From Coriaria nepalensis (taxonomy: Eukaryota > Streptophyta > Magnoliopsida > Cucurbitales > Coriariaceae), in the NCBI GenBank assembly GCA_027186245.1, contig CP114483.1, positions 1,064,001 through 1,128,000 of the forward strand: a stretch of 64,000 bases of DNA, read 5' to 3'. The notes beneath the pieces were generated by a model. That model saw only the letters and a list, made by a program, of their open reading frames with translations. It was not told the DNA's origin and made no database searches. Both the position numbers and the translations under genes were made by a program. Positions 33,370 through 45,000 of this stretch are shown here, one piece after another (position 1 is the first letter of the stretch; each line of letters begins with the position of its first letter).

Positions 33370-34567
33370 CTTATATTGATATGCTGATTGTCTAAAGAAT
33401 TCGCGTTGTAAAGGTGGTTTGGATCTGTAAGTGAGGTAATAATTGAGTTTTGAGGCAAGCTTTTATTCAGGGCGGGGCTTTGATCCTTGCTGGTGTGAGG
33501 TGATGATGGAATGAAGCCTTAGCCTCTGTGGGAGGGAAGATATTATATATAGGACCCCTCATATTTGGTCATAAAAATACAAGAAATTTCATCTTTACCT
33601 TTTGTTGGTTAGATGATCTGTTTTTGGTACTTTTCGGGTGTTTGCCTAAAAGTCAAAATCCACAAGTTGAGTAACTAGTATTCGCGAGGGAACGAAGAAC
33701 TGGCAAATGGTCTCTCTCTCTCTCTACGATTGTGTGTTTTGACTTTTGTTTTTTTGGGGACCAATTGTGTGTTCGACTTGAGAAAATATCGAATCGTTAT
33801 ACAGGAGGTTAAACGGCAATACCGAGAACCATTTGACTTTAATGTATGTATGTCACGTGACATAGAGTTTGACTCTTTGTAATGAGTTCCAAAGACATGG
33901 CGATCACCAATGCATCTTGTAACAATCCAGACATATATTTAGGACATGCTATCAAAACCGGAGAAGACCGGCCATGGTCATATGTTGGGATGGGGAAGAT
34001 AAGCCATGATGAGGACTTGAGGTATGGGTTGGGGAAGAGAGCAATGTTGGGCACGAGGATTACGAAGTATCCCAACCTCCAGCCCAACAGAAAGTCAAAC
34101 CTTAGTTTTCTCTTCTATTTTCTACCGGGTCGATCAATTTACTGGGCCAAACAAAAAACATTTTTAACACCCAACCCAACAGCCCAACATCACGTTGGAC
34201 TCATTTGAGTTTTTGGGCCATCTAATTTATTAAGCATGGATCCATTCTTTCATTATTATTATTTTTTTTCTTCTAATTCGAATCCAAAAACGATTTTTTG
34301 GCGAGAAGAATAACTTGGTTTTAATTCTAACTAAAAGTGACTAAAACACATGATCCTTAATCTAATACCTATCCAAACCCATACCAATAAAGTGATGTGG
34401 AATGTACTTTACACTAAAACAAATATGTATACCTAATACCCTTCGTCTTTATGGAAAATTTATAAAATGTTATGGTCAATAATTAAGGTATTTAGATAGA
34501 TAGGATGTCACATCACTACCTAATTTTACCAGAAGTAAAGTAATGGACAAAACCTTGAGAATAATCT

Positions 34568-34610
<43 letters not shown>

Positions 34611-35159
34611 GCGGCTCGTGTAGAAGAAGAAGCATCGGAAAAGAAAGATGCAAAGCTCCACTATAGTAGCCATAAAGATATTAACTAATACTTTACTTAA
34701 GAAAAGAGAAAAGCGACAAGTCGTTTTCAACCACCTTTATTCCTTCCTTGAGGAAGCAATCATATGATTCATACTATTTATCATTAATGAATGGCTCAAG
34801 ACCATTGCCTTTTTCTCATTCACTTTATCCCCCATTCCGAGGTTACGTTCGCTATGATTGACAGCCACCTGTTAATGTTTATTTAAGGGTTTTTTATTTA
34901 TTTATTTATATATTTATTTATTTAAATTACTTTATTAGTCTTTGGGGAAGTTTTATAACAAGTTCACCCTTTTGTTTTCTTACCAAAACTAAGAAATATA
35001 TTAAAAAACTTCCACCATCCGTACATACATATAGAAATCATAAAATTAATATACACAAGTCTAGCCATCTTCCCTACTCAGCGTATCCCACCAAATTGCA
35101 CAAGTCAAACTACAAAATTTTGTTTTGACTTTAAACTACAAGGTTGGCTGCTTGAGAAC
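33370..35159. other. Intergenic region between the TRM and DUF247 genes
   Basis: Holds the DUF247 promoter (minus strand) and the TRM 3' flank. A CT microsatellite lies at 34571-34610 and a TTTA-rich stretch at 34891-34930. ORFs at 33839-34208 on both strands overlap each other and show no family motif. Confidence 0.45.
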
Positions 35160-37776
35160 TCAGTCCGAACTTGTACACGCTAGTTCCATTGCCAATTCCT
35201 CCACCAAGTGACCAAAAATTACAACCTCGATATCAAACGCAGAGTCCTCGACATCCTCTTCACACTGGTTTCTAATCGTCCGCCAATCAACCTCCCTTTT
35301 CATATCCTCCTCAACCATCATGTCAATGGTGTTAAATTCTACATCTTTCCAACACATTAACTTCTTACAAGCCCTTTTCACCACTACTTCCTCCGTAACG
35401 TTTTCAGTACAACTCTGCTCCTCAGCAATCAAATCGGTCACGAGCTTTTTCATGTCTCTCGGTATCATTTGATGATATTCACAGCACAAGCTTGATGATT
35501 CGATGACATCTTGGATTAACCATTCTGTATTACTATCAGCAGCTTGGATTAACCATTCTGTATTACTATCAGCAGCTTCTTCATTATCGGATAATTTTTC
35601 AGCGTCTCCGGAGTCTTGATCCTGTTCCGACATTATTTTGTCCAGCTCGATCAGATCCAGTTCGGCTAGTTTCTCAAATCTACGTAGCTTATTTAATAGT
35701 TGCTGCTTTGCTCCTGTAACAATATGAACAGTTAACTACTCTACGTAAAAATAAGACGTACTTCATAATTCATATAACATCACTATATATGTGGGGTATG
35801 CTAAGATCCGACATTAAATCTTAAGGACATATCTTGTCGTTTTCTTCACTTGGTCAACAAATGTAGGACACAATTGACAAGAAAAAAGAAAAAAGATAAG
35901 TATAAATAATAATAATAATAATAACTTGAGAGTTCGATCCACACGTTTGCAATCTTTGCATGGATCCCACAAAAGATACCATCATTCGAGTCATAACACA
36001 ACCAAGATGGACAGATCACTTAGATTAAATGTAATATAAAGATTGAAAGGATTTATAACATCTCCTACATGAACTACTAGTTTACTAGATAACGTACATA
36101 AACATAATGATGATGTGAAATAACTTACTTTGTACAATCGCATAGCTGCATTCCAAATCATAATCATGGCGGTTCTGGTCCCCATCATCATGATCGTGAT
36201 CGTGATCGTGATCGTGATCGTGATCATGATCATCATCGTCTTCAAAAGGAGGATCCAATACTGAAACAGGGCTGCATTGCTCTTTATCTTCCTCTTCTTC
36301 TACCTCATAATTCATTTTATTTTCCTACAAGATTGAATAACACCCAGATCAATAATGGCAATGATGACGATCACAAATCATGTAACAACAAATATATATG
36401 TATGTGTATGTGTGTTTGTGTGTGACCCCACTAATGGAATGCGAAATGGCGAAAACAAAAATGGGTTTGTCTTTTATTTCTTCTATTATTGTTCATCTTT
36501 TTCCAAACTTTCACCAAAATTGCTTGTCTAATTCATAAAATTGGCTACCAGGGAAAGGGCCAAAGCAAATAAAAGACAGAGATTTTCATGGCAGAGACAC
36601 AATCAATAAGGTACAGTCATGAATGAACGAAAAGCTTTTCTTGTCAAAATTTGAAAAGGACATAAATAGCCCTGATCAGAAAGGACTCGGGGTTGAAGGA
36701 AGCACTGAATCCTTAAAAACTAAGAAGAGGTTATATATGTCATTTATTGGGTAAACGACAATTCCAGCCATATTTTGCAGAGAAAAAAGATTGCATTGCC
36801 GACAATTCATATTTTCATAAATAAGAGCCCGAGTATAATGTCCGGCTCACGACTCCACTCAGAACTTGGACGCGCCAATCTAAATTTCATTGACCTATTG
36901 AAGCAAGTCGTACTCGTACTACTAAGAAAATGTTTTTTTTTTTTTTTTTTAGAAAAAAAACTAAAAATTAACTAAACAAAAAAGTAATATAAAAGATTTA
37001 TAAACAGGACAGACCTCATGTTTAAGGCGAGTCGGAGAAGATGCCGGCGAGGGGAACTCCGGAGTTCGGTAACCGGACGACGTGCTTTGCTGTAAAACGA
37101 AATGAAACGGGCTTTGACATACATCATTCTCACAATCATTTCTCGCTCTAGAAAGCAGCTCCAAAATCACTTCTGGATCCTCATCATAATGCCTACCAGT
37201 AGTACTACTGCAACTTTTACTACTTGAAGCCTCAAAATTAGACACCTGTTCATTCTTGCAAGAGTTCGAACAACACTTTTCACTAGCACTTCTCTCGCCC
37301 TCCATGAGTGACATCTTTTGATTTCTGTTCCGCTTGAAACAAGACCCAAACAACCCAAAACCCTGACTTTTACTATTCCGGGCTTTAGATTTCGAGGTCT
37401 GTTTATGAATGCGAAGGGCAGCTTCTAGAAGCAGAGCTGATGTTTTTGCAGGAGGGAATATGGAGTTTGGAGTACTCTTACATGGGCTTTTGAGAGGGGA
37501 CTGTATTTTTTCAAATAGTGGAGATTTCCTAACGTCAGGCGAGTCGTACAAAGTGGAGGAGGATGAGGAGAAGAAGAAACAAGCGTTTTTGCAGAAGTTT
37601 CCGGTGAAGATTGAGGAGGGTTCTGAAACGGGCTTTTGCTTCTTGTTGATCTGTAAGCGGGATTTGGAAGAAGCCCGTTTCAATTGGCAACGCTTGTCTG
37701 CAATGTAGCTGTTGAGCAAAAACGGTTCTTGATCCTCTTTCAGAAGTTCGTGTAAAAAGTGCTTCTTTTGCGCCAT
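35160..37776 (-). CDS. TRM28: TRM27/28-like protein (TON1-recruiting-motif family, DUF4378)
   Basis: Three exons, 37776-37015, 36324-36129 and 35713-35160, join in phase to give 503 aa. The N-terminus MAQKKHFLHELLKEDQEPF, the SPLFEKIQSPLKSPCKSTPN block, LLLEAALRIHKQ and GFGLFGSCFKR, and the C-terminal DUF4378-type region (DWRTI, DIEVVIFGHLVEEL) are the features of the small TRM27/28 group. TRM proteins bind microtubules and recruit the TON1-PP2A complex that organises cortical arrays and preprophase bands; for this subgroup the role is inferred. Exon 2 carries an Asp-His repeat (DHDHDHDHDHDHDHDD) from a gatcgt hexanucleotide run at about 36188-36232. Exon 3 carries a perfect 11-residue tandem duplication (AADSNTEWLIQ twice). 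Neither breaks the frame. A long GA run (about 37929-37973) lies upstream. Confidence 0.85.
35511..35576 (-). repeat. Perfect 33-bp tandem duplication inside a TRM exon
   Basis: Two adjacent identical 33-base units encode AADSNTEWLIQ twice in frame. Identity suggests a recent slippage or duplication event, or an assembly artefact. Confidence 0.9.
36188..36232. repeat. gatcgt hexanucleotide repeat coding for Asp-His
   Basis: About six gatcgt units with atgatc variants on both sides. In the minus-strand TRM exon it codes for an alternating Asp-His tract. Confidence 0.85.
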
Positions 37777-37925
37777 CTTGAAAATAAGCGAACAAGGTTT
37801 GGCAAGTTGCTTCTTTTTTACAGATGGGTATGAAATTTAGGATCGTGAAATTGCAGTTTAGAGTTAAGTGATGGAACTTTTTTTTTCTGAAGGTGAAAAG
37901 GGGAGGTTGAAAATGAAGTTAGATG

Positions 37926-37975
<50 letters not shown>

Positions 37976-38330
37976 GGAAGGTATGACTATGGGGGAGGAG
38001 AGCTCCTGATTCAAATCTGAAATAGGGTCACAAATCGAGGTAAGATATTGAATGATAAACAAAAATATAATAATTCAAAAGGAAAAATAAAATGAAATTA
38101 GAGGGGGCAGAGAGAAATTGAACGAAGAAGAGTGGAAGAAATGAAACTTGTAAGAAATGAAGGAAGCGTGTTGTTGCCTGTAGAGGGAGGGAGGGGAAGT
38201 TCTTTACTTCTTCTTATCCTTAAGACAGCGAAAAAGCAGAGTCCAATCTTGGACGACGCTGTTCATCTTTTATTTTGTAATGATCTCAAACTGCAGTTTC
38301 CCAATTACACATCAATATTTTAAAAAAAGT
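37777..38330 (-). promoter_or_regulatory. Upstream region of the TRM gene with a long GA tract
   Basis: Contains an uninterrupted (GA)n run at about 37929-37973, probably in the 5' leader or core promoter. The plus-strand ORF at 38132-38323 has no family features. Confidence 0.4.
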
Positions 38331-38337
38331 GTTTCTA

Positions 38338-38506
38338 CTTTTACTTTTACTTTTACTTTTACAGCTGGATATAAATTATGATATGTAAAATTAAAATTAC
38401 CGCATTCTAATCCAACTTTTTGACTGTAAAATTAAAATTACCTCATTCTAATCCAACTTTTTGACTGTAAAATTAAAATTACCGCATTCTAATCCAACTA
38501 TTTGTT
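38338..38506. repeat. Tandem repeat: 41-bp unit in three copies, next to a TTTTAC run
   Basis: Units starting at about 38384, 38425 and 38466 begin tgtaaaattaaaattacc and end aatccaactttttgac. They differ at one or two sites and the third is truncated. A (ttttac)n run precedes them at 38338-38362. Confidence 0.88.
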
Positions 38507-41500
38507 GATTCTCGTATTATGAAATTTGACTTTCCTTCCTACTGAAATTTTTGAGCGGGTAAAAAGTGTTGACCGCTCGATAAACAAACGAGAAAACATT
38601 GGGTAAAAAGGAGAAATTAAGCGAGAAGGTGAAAAAGACTAAAGAGGATATTTGGTAAACGTGGCGACATATATACCCGAGACTTGGTAAACGGTGTAAT
38701 AAAACGACAAACGAAGGGAAAAAAACATATTGAGATCTTGATCTGTCGAATAATCTCAGCCGTTCATATAGACACACGCGTTCGATAAGTGGGACCGACC
38801 TAATTGTTGAGCCTTTTTACTGTACAGTCCACTTCTACTACATCCATCCAACCAATACGCAAAAACAAGCATCAGCTTTAATTTAAATTCTCCATATTTT
38901 TTATTTTTTATTTTTTATTTTTTTTAATAATTAAAATAAGTGGGTGGCATTTCTGTTTCACTCAATTTCTCAGGTCATTTTGAAAAGAGTGATTGTGTTT
39001 TTAGGGTGACCCACTTCCACTTCAGAAGTAGGACACTTAGGAGGAGATTACTTTTTTCATCTCCACCTTCAAATTGAAACTCTTTAACTCAACTACTGCA
39101 TGCGTTAACTGTGAAGAAGAGAATGAATGTTTTTTTTTTTTTGTTGGCTCTTTTAAAAATTGAAGTTTTACCATCTCATAAAGTTTCAAAATTCACGTAT
39201 CCCCCCCCTACCCCATGTGAAGATGTGACCAATCTTTGTCGCATGCATAGAGAGATAAGATGGAGAAAATGTGAGACCCAGAGTCATTAGTTGGGATGTT
39301 TGAATCATCTGTTTCGATCGGTTTCTAAAATATGTTGGTCATTAGAGAGTGGCGAATTCTCTTGTTTTTATTTCACTCGTTGGAGGAGAATCCATTGGTA
39401 GATTTTAAGAACACTGGATTCAAGGCTGAGCTGCAAGCATTTTTATTTTTTATTTTTTAACTTCATAACCAAACTCGCGTGCTTGAAAACTATGAATAAT
39501 CCAAAACAAACGTAAGGACAAACAATGGAGAGTCGTAGAAACACACATGACTGTAATTAATCGATTGATTCCTACGTACTTACCAAAACCAGACTTTGAA
39601 CTCCCTCCCTCCCTCCCTCCCTCCCTCTTATAGTTTAACTTTGCATACTTGTTGTTGTTGTTGTTGTTGTTGACTTGCTGCCTCATTGTCTGTGCCTGCT
39701 GATTCACTTTTGTTGTGTGTGTCTTTACACTTAATTAACGTCAACTTGATTGATCATTGCAGGTTCCACTTATCTCCGCCCACGTGTGTCTATAGCTATT
39801 CTTTAAAACTGATTAATTAGCAGTAATAAGTTATAAAAACAATGATTAACAGATTAAGCAACGTGTTACTTAGCTGGAAACGGTAATCACATTTTGAATG
39901 TCGCTCAATAAAACCTGTACAAATAGCAATTAAGCACGAACAAATCATTTTTTTGTGTGCAGCCTCTAAAAATAAAAATAAAAATAAAAATAATATATTC
40001 GTTTGTGGTGGCAACATTATGGGCTCTTATCGTTACCACTTACACCTCTAATAATTCATAACTTTATTTATTTACTTATGGCAAGCTGCTTTTCATTATA
40101 TACGAATCACTCATTATATTATATATATATATATATATATAATTTTTATATTGATATTACGAAGAAAAATATATATTCATCAAATGTATGTCTCAATTAT
40201 AAGGAATTTTATGACTTATTTATTTACTTTTTATTAAAATTACATTAACAAGACAAAGGAATATAATTAGATATTTTTACAAATTGAGGTCAGTGTCTTT
40301 CCCATAAATGCACCGTCATTCGGTGCATCCAGTTAAATGAACCCGGTTCCTATGTAGAGTCGATTTCGCACGTGTGTAAAATCCAGGCTGAGAGAAAAAA
40401 ACAAAGATCCAGGCGTCAGAGGTGGTCGGATATTTCTCCTTCTACTATCACCTCATGTCAAATACTGCATGCGTGCTGCCGTCGTTGACGTGGCGCTGTC
40501 CGCATTGGATTCCTATTTCATTTCCCCTTGAGTAAATTAAAGATATTGTCGGGTCCGGAATCTTTTGTGTTTACTTCCGACGTGGCAACTCTACGTCGGT
40601 TGCTAAAATTACCCACCGCTATAAATGTACGATAATATTTTTATTTTATATTTATTTTTTGGTAAGTAAAACATGATTTTATTATATACATATATATAAA
40701 AGACACTACTCACCACTAGGCACTAAGCAACAAATCAAGTTTCTCAAGGAATCGACTTAACACCTCTCAAGTCATATTGCATGTCATGTCATTTAGTAGA
40801 TGAATCTCTCACTTACTTCATGTCCCTTCTAAGCCTTGATAATGAGAGATTCTTTTGTACGTAGTTTTGTTTTATTTTCAATCGTACGTTTATTTTGGCA
40901 TGAGTTAATTTATTCATACATTATTTTTAATATTTATATATTGTTTTCATAATATAATATATAAAATCTTATTTATTAAAATATATAAAAATAATATATA
41001 ATTACGAAAAGGACAATTAAAAAAAAAAAGCTACACTAAATATGGATCTCATATCCTTCTTTTAGGAGGAAGATAAAAAAAAACTACAAAATGAAACAAC
41101 AAACAAATCTCTCCCCCACTCCTTTTCATATCAACTATTTTTCCAGTCAGCGAAGAAGACAAATAGTGTGAAAAATATGGAAATTGGGTTACATGCATCC
41201 CTCCCTTCTTGTATTTGTGTTGAATAAGTCAGATAAAATGATCATATATTATATTGACCATGTATTCAAATTGATGGGACAGGCTATTAATTTCTATTTC
41301 AATTCTATCACCGTCGTCTTTGACGTTTATACGAAACGGAGTATAAAAGCCCAACAATAACTAGTACGACCCCTGTAAGATTGTTGAGCCCATGGTATAA
41401 GACGACATTTCGTTTCTTACATATATTGGTAAAAAAGAAAAACGACATCTTTGATCATGAACTTTATGAGTTATCTATCAATATCTTTGATAATACAAAA

Positions 41501-41568
41501 CACAACATTGAAAAAACAAAGACTAATTATAATTAAAGGTTAATAACATTTCTATAATTAACTCGTAC
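38507..41568. other. Long intergenic region between the TRM gene and the DUF662 relic
   Basis: About 3 kb, AT-rich, with a CCCT run (39602-39627), a TTG run (39652-39672), an AAAAAT run (39965-39992) and a TA run (40118-40141). No ORF with family character was seen. The missing downstream exons of the DUF662-like relic were searched for here by eye and not found. Confidence 0.45.
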
Positions 41569-41893
41569 CTTCTTTTGGCAAGCAACTACTCGAACCTTTA
41601 GTTCTCTGTTTACTGCATCAACCTTCTTCCGAATTTTCGAAACTTTCTTTTTCATTGGATCAGCTAGCGTCTCAAGCTCCTGCATGGAATCGATCATACA
41701 GTGTTTACATAAATAAATAAAGTTTAATATTAGTAATATTAATTATGAACCTCACGAACGATGGCTAGACGTTTAGTTTCTTCCTCGACGCGATTCAACT
41801 TGAGCCGGAGCCTCTCTGCGACGTCCATCTTCCTCCTCTCCATCTCTTCTTCCTTAGCTCGGAAAGTAAACAGAGCCGAGCATATAACTAATT
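41569..41893 (-). pseudogene. DUF662 / RAB6-interacting-golgin-like gene relic (two inner exons only)
   Basis: Minus strand, exon A (about 41893-41751) reads SALFTFRAKEEEMERRKMDV, then RVEEETKRLAIVRE. After a 71-bp intron, exon B (41679-41569) reads ELETLADPMKKKVSKIRKKV, then DAVNRELK and ACQKK, ending at a good donor (aag/gtacga). Both are in phase, open, and match the conserved coiled-coil core of plant DUF662 proteins. The first exon should lie in the 160 bases before the ABC transporter stop and is not recognisable, and the last exon (EYKEALEAF-type in relatives) is not found in the following 3 kb. I therefore call it a truncated relic, although a very distant 3' exon cannot be excluded. 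Confidence 0.65.
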
Positions 41894-42074
41894 TTCTTGA
41901 CTCTATTACAGTATTAAATCACAGGACAAATATGAGAGAAACTAAATTCACGTTTAATTTACAAGAGAAACTAAACTATACTCGACTGATTAATTACTTA
42001 ATTCATGTTTGTTTGTTTGTTTGTTTGGCTTATGGATAATCACAATAAAGTCTACCAATAATGTGTGGTTTTAA

Positions 42075-45000
42075 TCATCTCCTTTGGTAGTTAAGGAACC
42101 TGATACCATAAGCAAACACAAAGAAGAAGAGAAGAACCCAACCGACATGAGCAAGAGCTACAACCGGAAGGAAGTCATAGTCGAAACCAAATCCTTCTTT
42201 AAGGAAGACCTTTACTGTTGCAGTTCCAGCTCCAGGTATTTCAAGCGTATCATCTATATCGCCTGCTTGAGATGTCACAAGCCCGTATATTGACCATGCC
42301 ACTGGTGACGCCCAATAATACCACCTCCACCAGATTGGGATTTGCTGCATCAATAAGAATGCATGCAATGGTTCAATTAAATCCCTGTACATATATATTA
42401 GTTTGACAGGCCAAGACAATAGAACAGACTCAATTTACTTACAGTTCTAGGAATGAGAAAGCCAGAGAACAGGTTCCAGAAGCTGAGGAAAAAGGACATG
42501 CAAATGGCAGCAATCTGGTGGCCAGGAGTCAATGCGACGATCATCATCCCGTATAATGTGAAGTAGACGAAGCACATCATTATGTAGTAGTAGAACCAAA
42601 AGAATTTTTCAGCTTTCCATTCAAACCCAATCATGGAGTAAAGTAGCAGACTGTAGGCTAGAGTTTGAATTGCAGTATAGATTGTTTCTATAGACACCTG
42701 CATCATGTTTTTTCCCATGTGTATAGATAACTTCTTTAGTAATTGAGGTCTATTTTTTGATGGTGTTGAATAAATAAGTCCTTTTTTATATGAATTACCT
42801 GAGCAAATGCATAAGGAAGAGGAGAGTACATGCCGGCCGCTTTTTCACGGTAGAAAACGGTTCGCTCGATTGCAACTATGGATTGTACGGATGAAGCATT
42901 AGTGGCTCCAAGGAAAATAACAGAACCATACATTGCTCCTAATAGATTCAGAAGATCTTGCTGGCTTCCACTGTTTGGATCAACCCCATTATAAGACTAT
43001 GTTTCATGTTATAATTGTCTATTAATAAACATTTTCGAGAGTCTTACATCTTTTGTCCTTTTTTCCAGAAGATAAGACCGAATAATAGTCCGATGACTAT
43101 CGTCATGAAGAACCGGACGGCATTGTATTGAGGGTTTCTCCAATAAGACCAATAATGTTTCCAGAAACAAGCTCTGAACTGAACATGGTAGGATTGTGAG
43201 TATTGGGTAGGGAAATACAAGTCCTGTGACCCAGGTGCCGGTGTGCTAAGTTCTTTAATAAGTTCTTGATTTATCCTGGAAGAGTATAGAATGCTATAAA
43301 ACAATGAAAAACTTGCATATTGGAAGATAAAAAATTACAGAATCAAGTAAAGAACTAAGACATACTGATAAAGTGAAGAGTTAGCGTAGACTTCTGCGAA
43401 ATCCACATCAAGTTGAGACTCAACTGAAGGAGCAGTGACCTCAAGCATCCATGTAGCCGGATTGTAGCCGTCCTTAATCTTTGGAACACCTGGAACATCC
43501 TGTAATAACTTTAAAATGTCAGTATATACGATAATATCAATATGATATGAGACACCTTAAATGAAATAATTTTTGACAAAACAACTCACTTCAAAGTACT
43601 CAATCAGCTTATGAGAATGCCGACCCAAAGGACCTGTGTAAATGACTTGTCCCCCTCGTTTCATAAGCAGTAGCTGCAATATAACATGATGACAATTACG
43701 ATTCAAGAAAATTTAAAACTGTTTGTTTAGGTGACTAGATATTAAATTGTTTCTTACCTCATCAAAGGCTTCAAAGATGTCAACACTTGGCTGGTGAATC
43801 GTGCAAACCACAGTTCGACCTGTATCCACTGTATTCCTCACAGTACGCATAACAATAGCAGCAGCTCGAGCATCAAGCCCTGAAGTTGGTTCATCCATGA
43901 AAATAATAGATGGGTTAGCAACTAGCTCTACAGCTATAGTCAACCTCTTCCTCTGTTCAGTAGAAAGACCATCTATTCCGGGAAGTCCAACTAAAGCAGT
44001 TCTTATAGGATTAAGCTCAACCAGTTCCATCACTTCTTCCACAAACATCTATTCACACATAAAAGAGGAGATGAAATATGAAAATTTTCAATCTAGAGTT
44101 TCCCAATGATTATGTAATTAGGGGGATAGACATACCTTTCGGATGCTTGTATCAACATCTTTTGAAAGGCGCAGCCAAGCTGAATAGAGAAGAGATTCAT
44201 AGACAGTGACATGAGGTGAATGAATGTCGTTCTGTTCGCAATAGCCAATAACTCGGGCAAATGTTGTTTGGTTCTTTGCATAGCCAGAGATACTAATACT
44301 TCCTTCAATGTATCCACCTGTTTTTCTTCCGGCTAAGACATCCATGAGAGTGGTCTTTCCAGCACCACTTACACCTACAATTGCTGTCAATATGCCTGGT
44401 CTGAAAGCACCGCTTACGTTTCGTAGCAACTGCAGACGCTCCTCGTCAACTCCTTGACTCTTCATTTCCTGGTATGAAAAACAATATATAGTAAGATATA
44501 ATTGAGGAAGTTTTAAGACGAGACTAAAAAGAAATTGTAGGAAATTGGTTACTTACAGCGGGCATATCGACGTAATAGTTCACATGGTTGAATGCAAGGG
44601 AAAGGGTTCTGAAGGGAAGAACCATTCCTTTCTTTGAAGGCATAATTCCAGAAGAACTTCTGACTTCCATATCAATGCCTGTAGATGGTAACAAAAGGGT
44701 CCTAAAACAAGAGGAGTATTTATCCCTGAAAGGGCGCTAATTTGTTGTGCATGAAATTGAACGATGGTATGGTACCTTCTGATGTTTTGTTCTTCTTCTT
44801 GTTTTCTTCATCAGCAATGACTGATTTTGAATCACCAAAAGCTGAAATAGTTTTCCAAGAAGATTAATTCATACATTTAAACTTCAGATTCAAAGTAAGA
44901 AACTAATGAATCGAAACTATTTTGAGAATGACTTACGGCTTAGGAAAGTTAATGCTGCAATAAACAATATGTTGAAGAGTAAAGAAAATCCAAACAGTGC

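Noticed and set aside
33839..34208. Overlapping ORFs on both strands upstream of the DUF247 gene
   Set aside because: They overlap each other, lack motifs, and lie in the DUF247 promoter region.
37409..37708. Plus-strand ORF inside the TRM first exon
   Set aside because: Antisense shadow of the TRM coding sequence.
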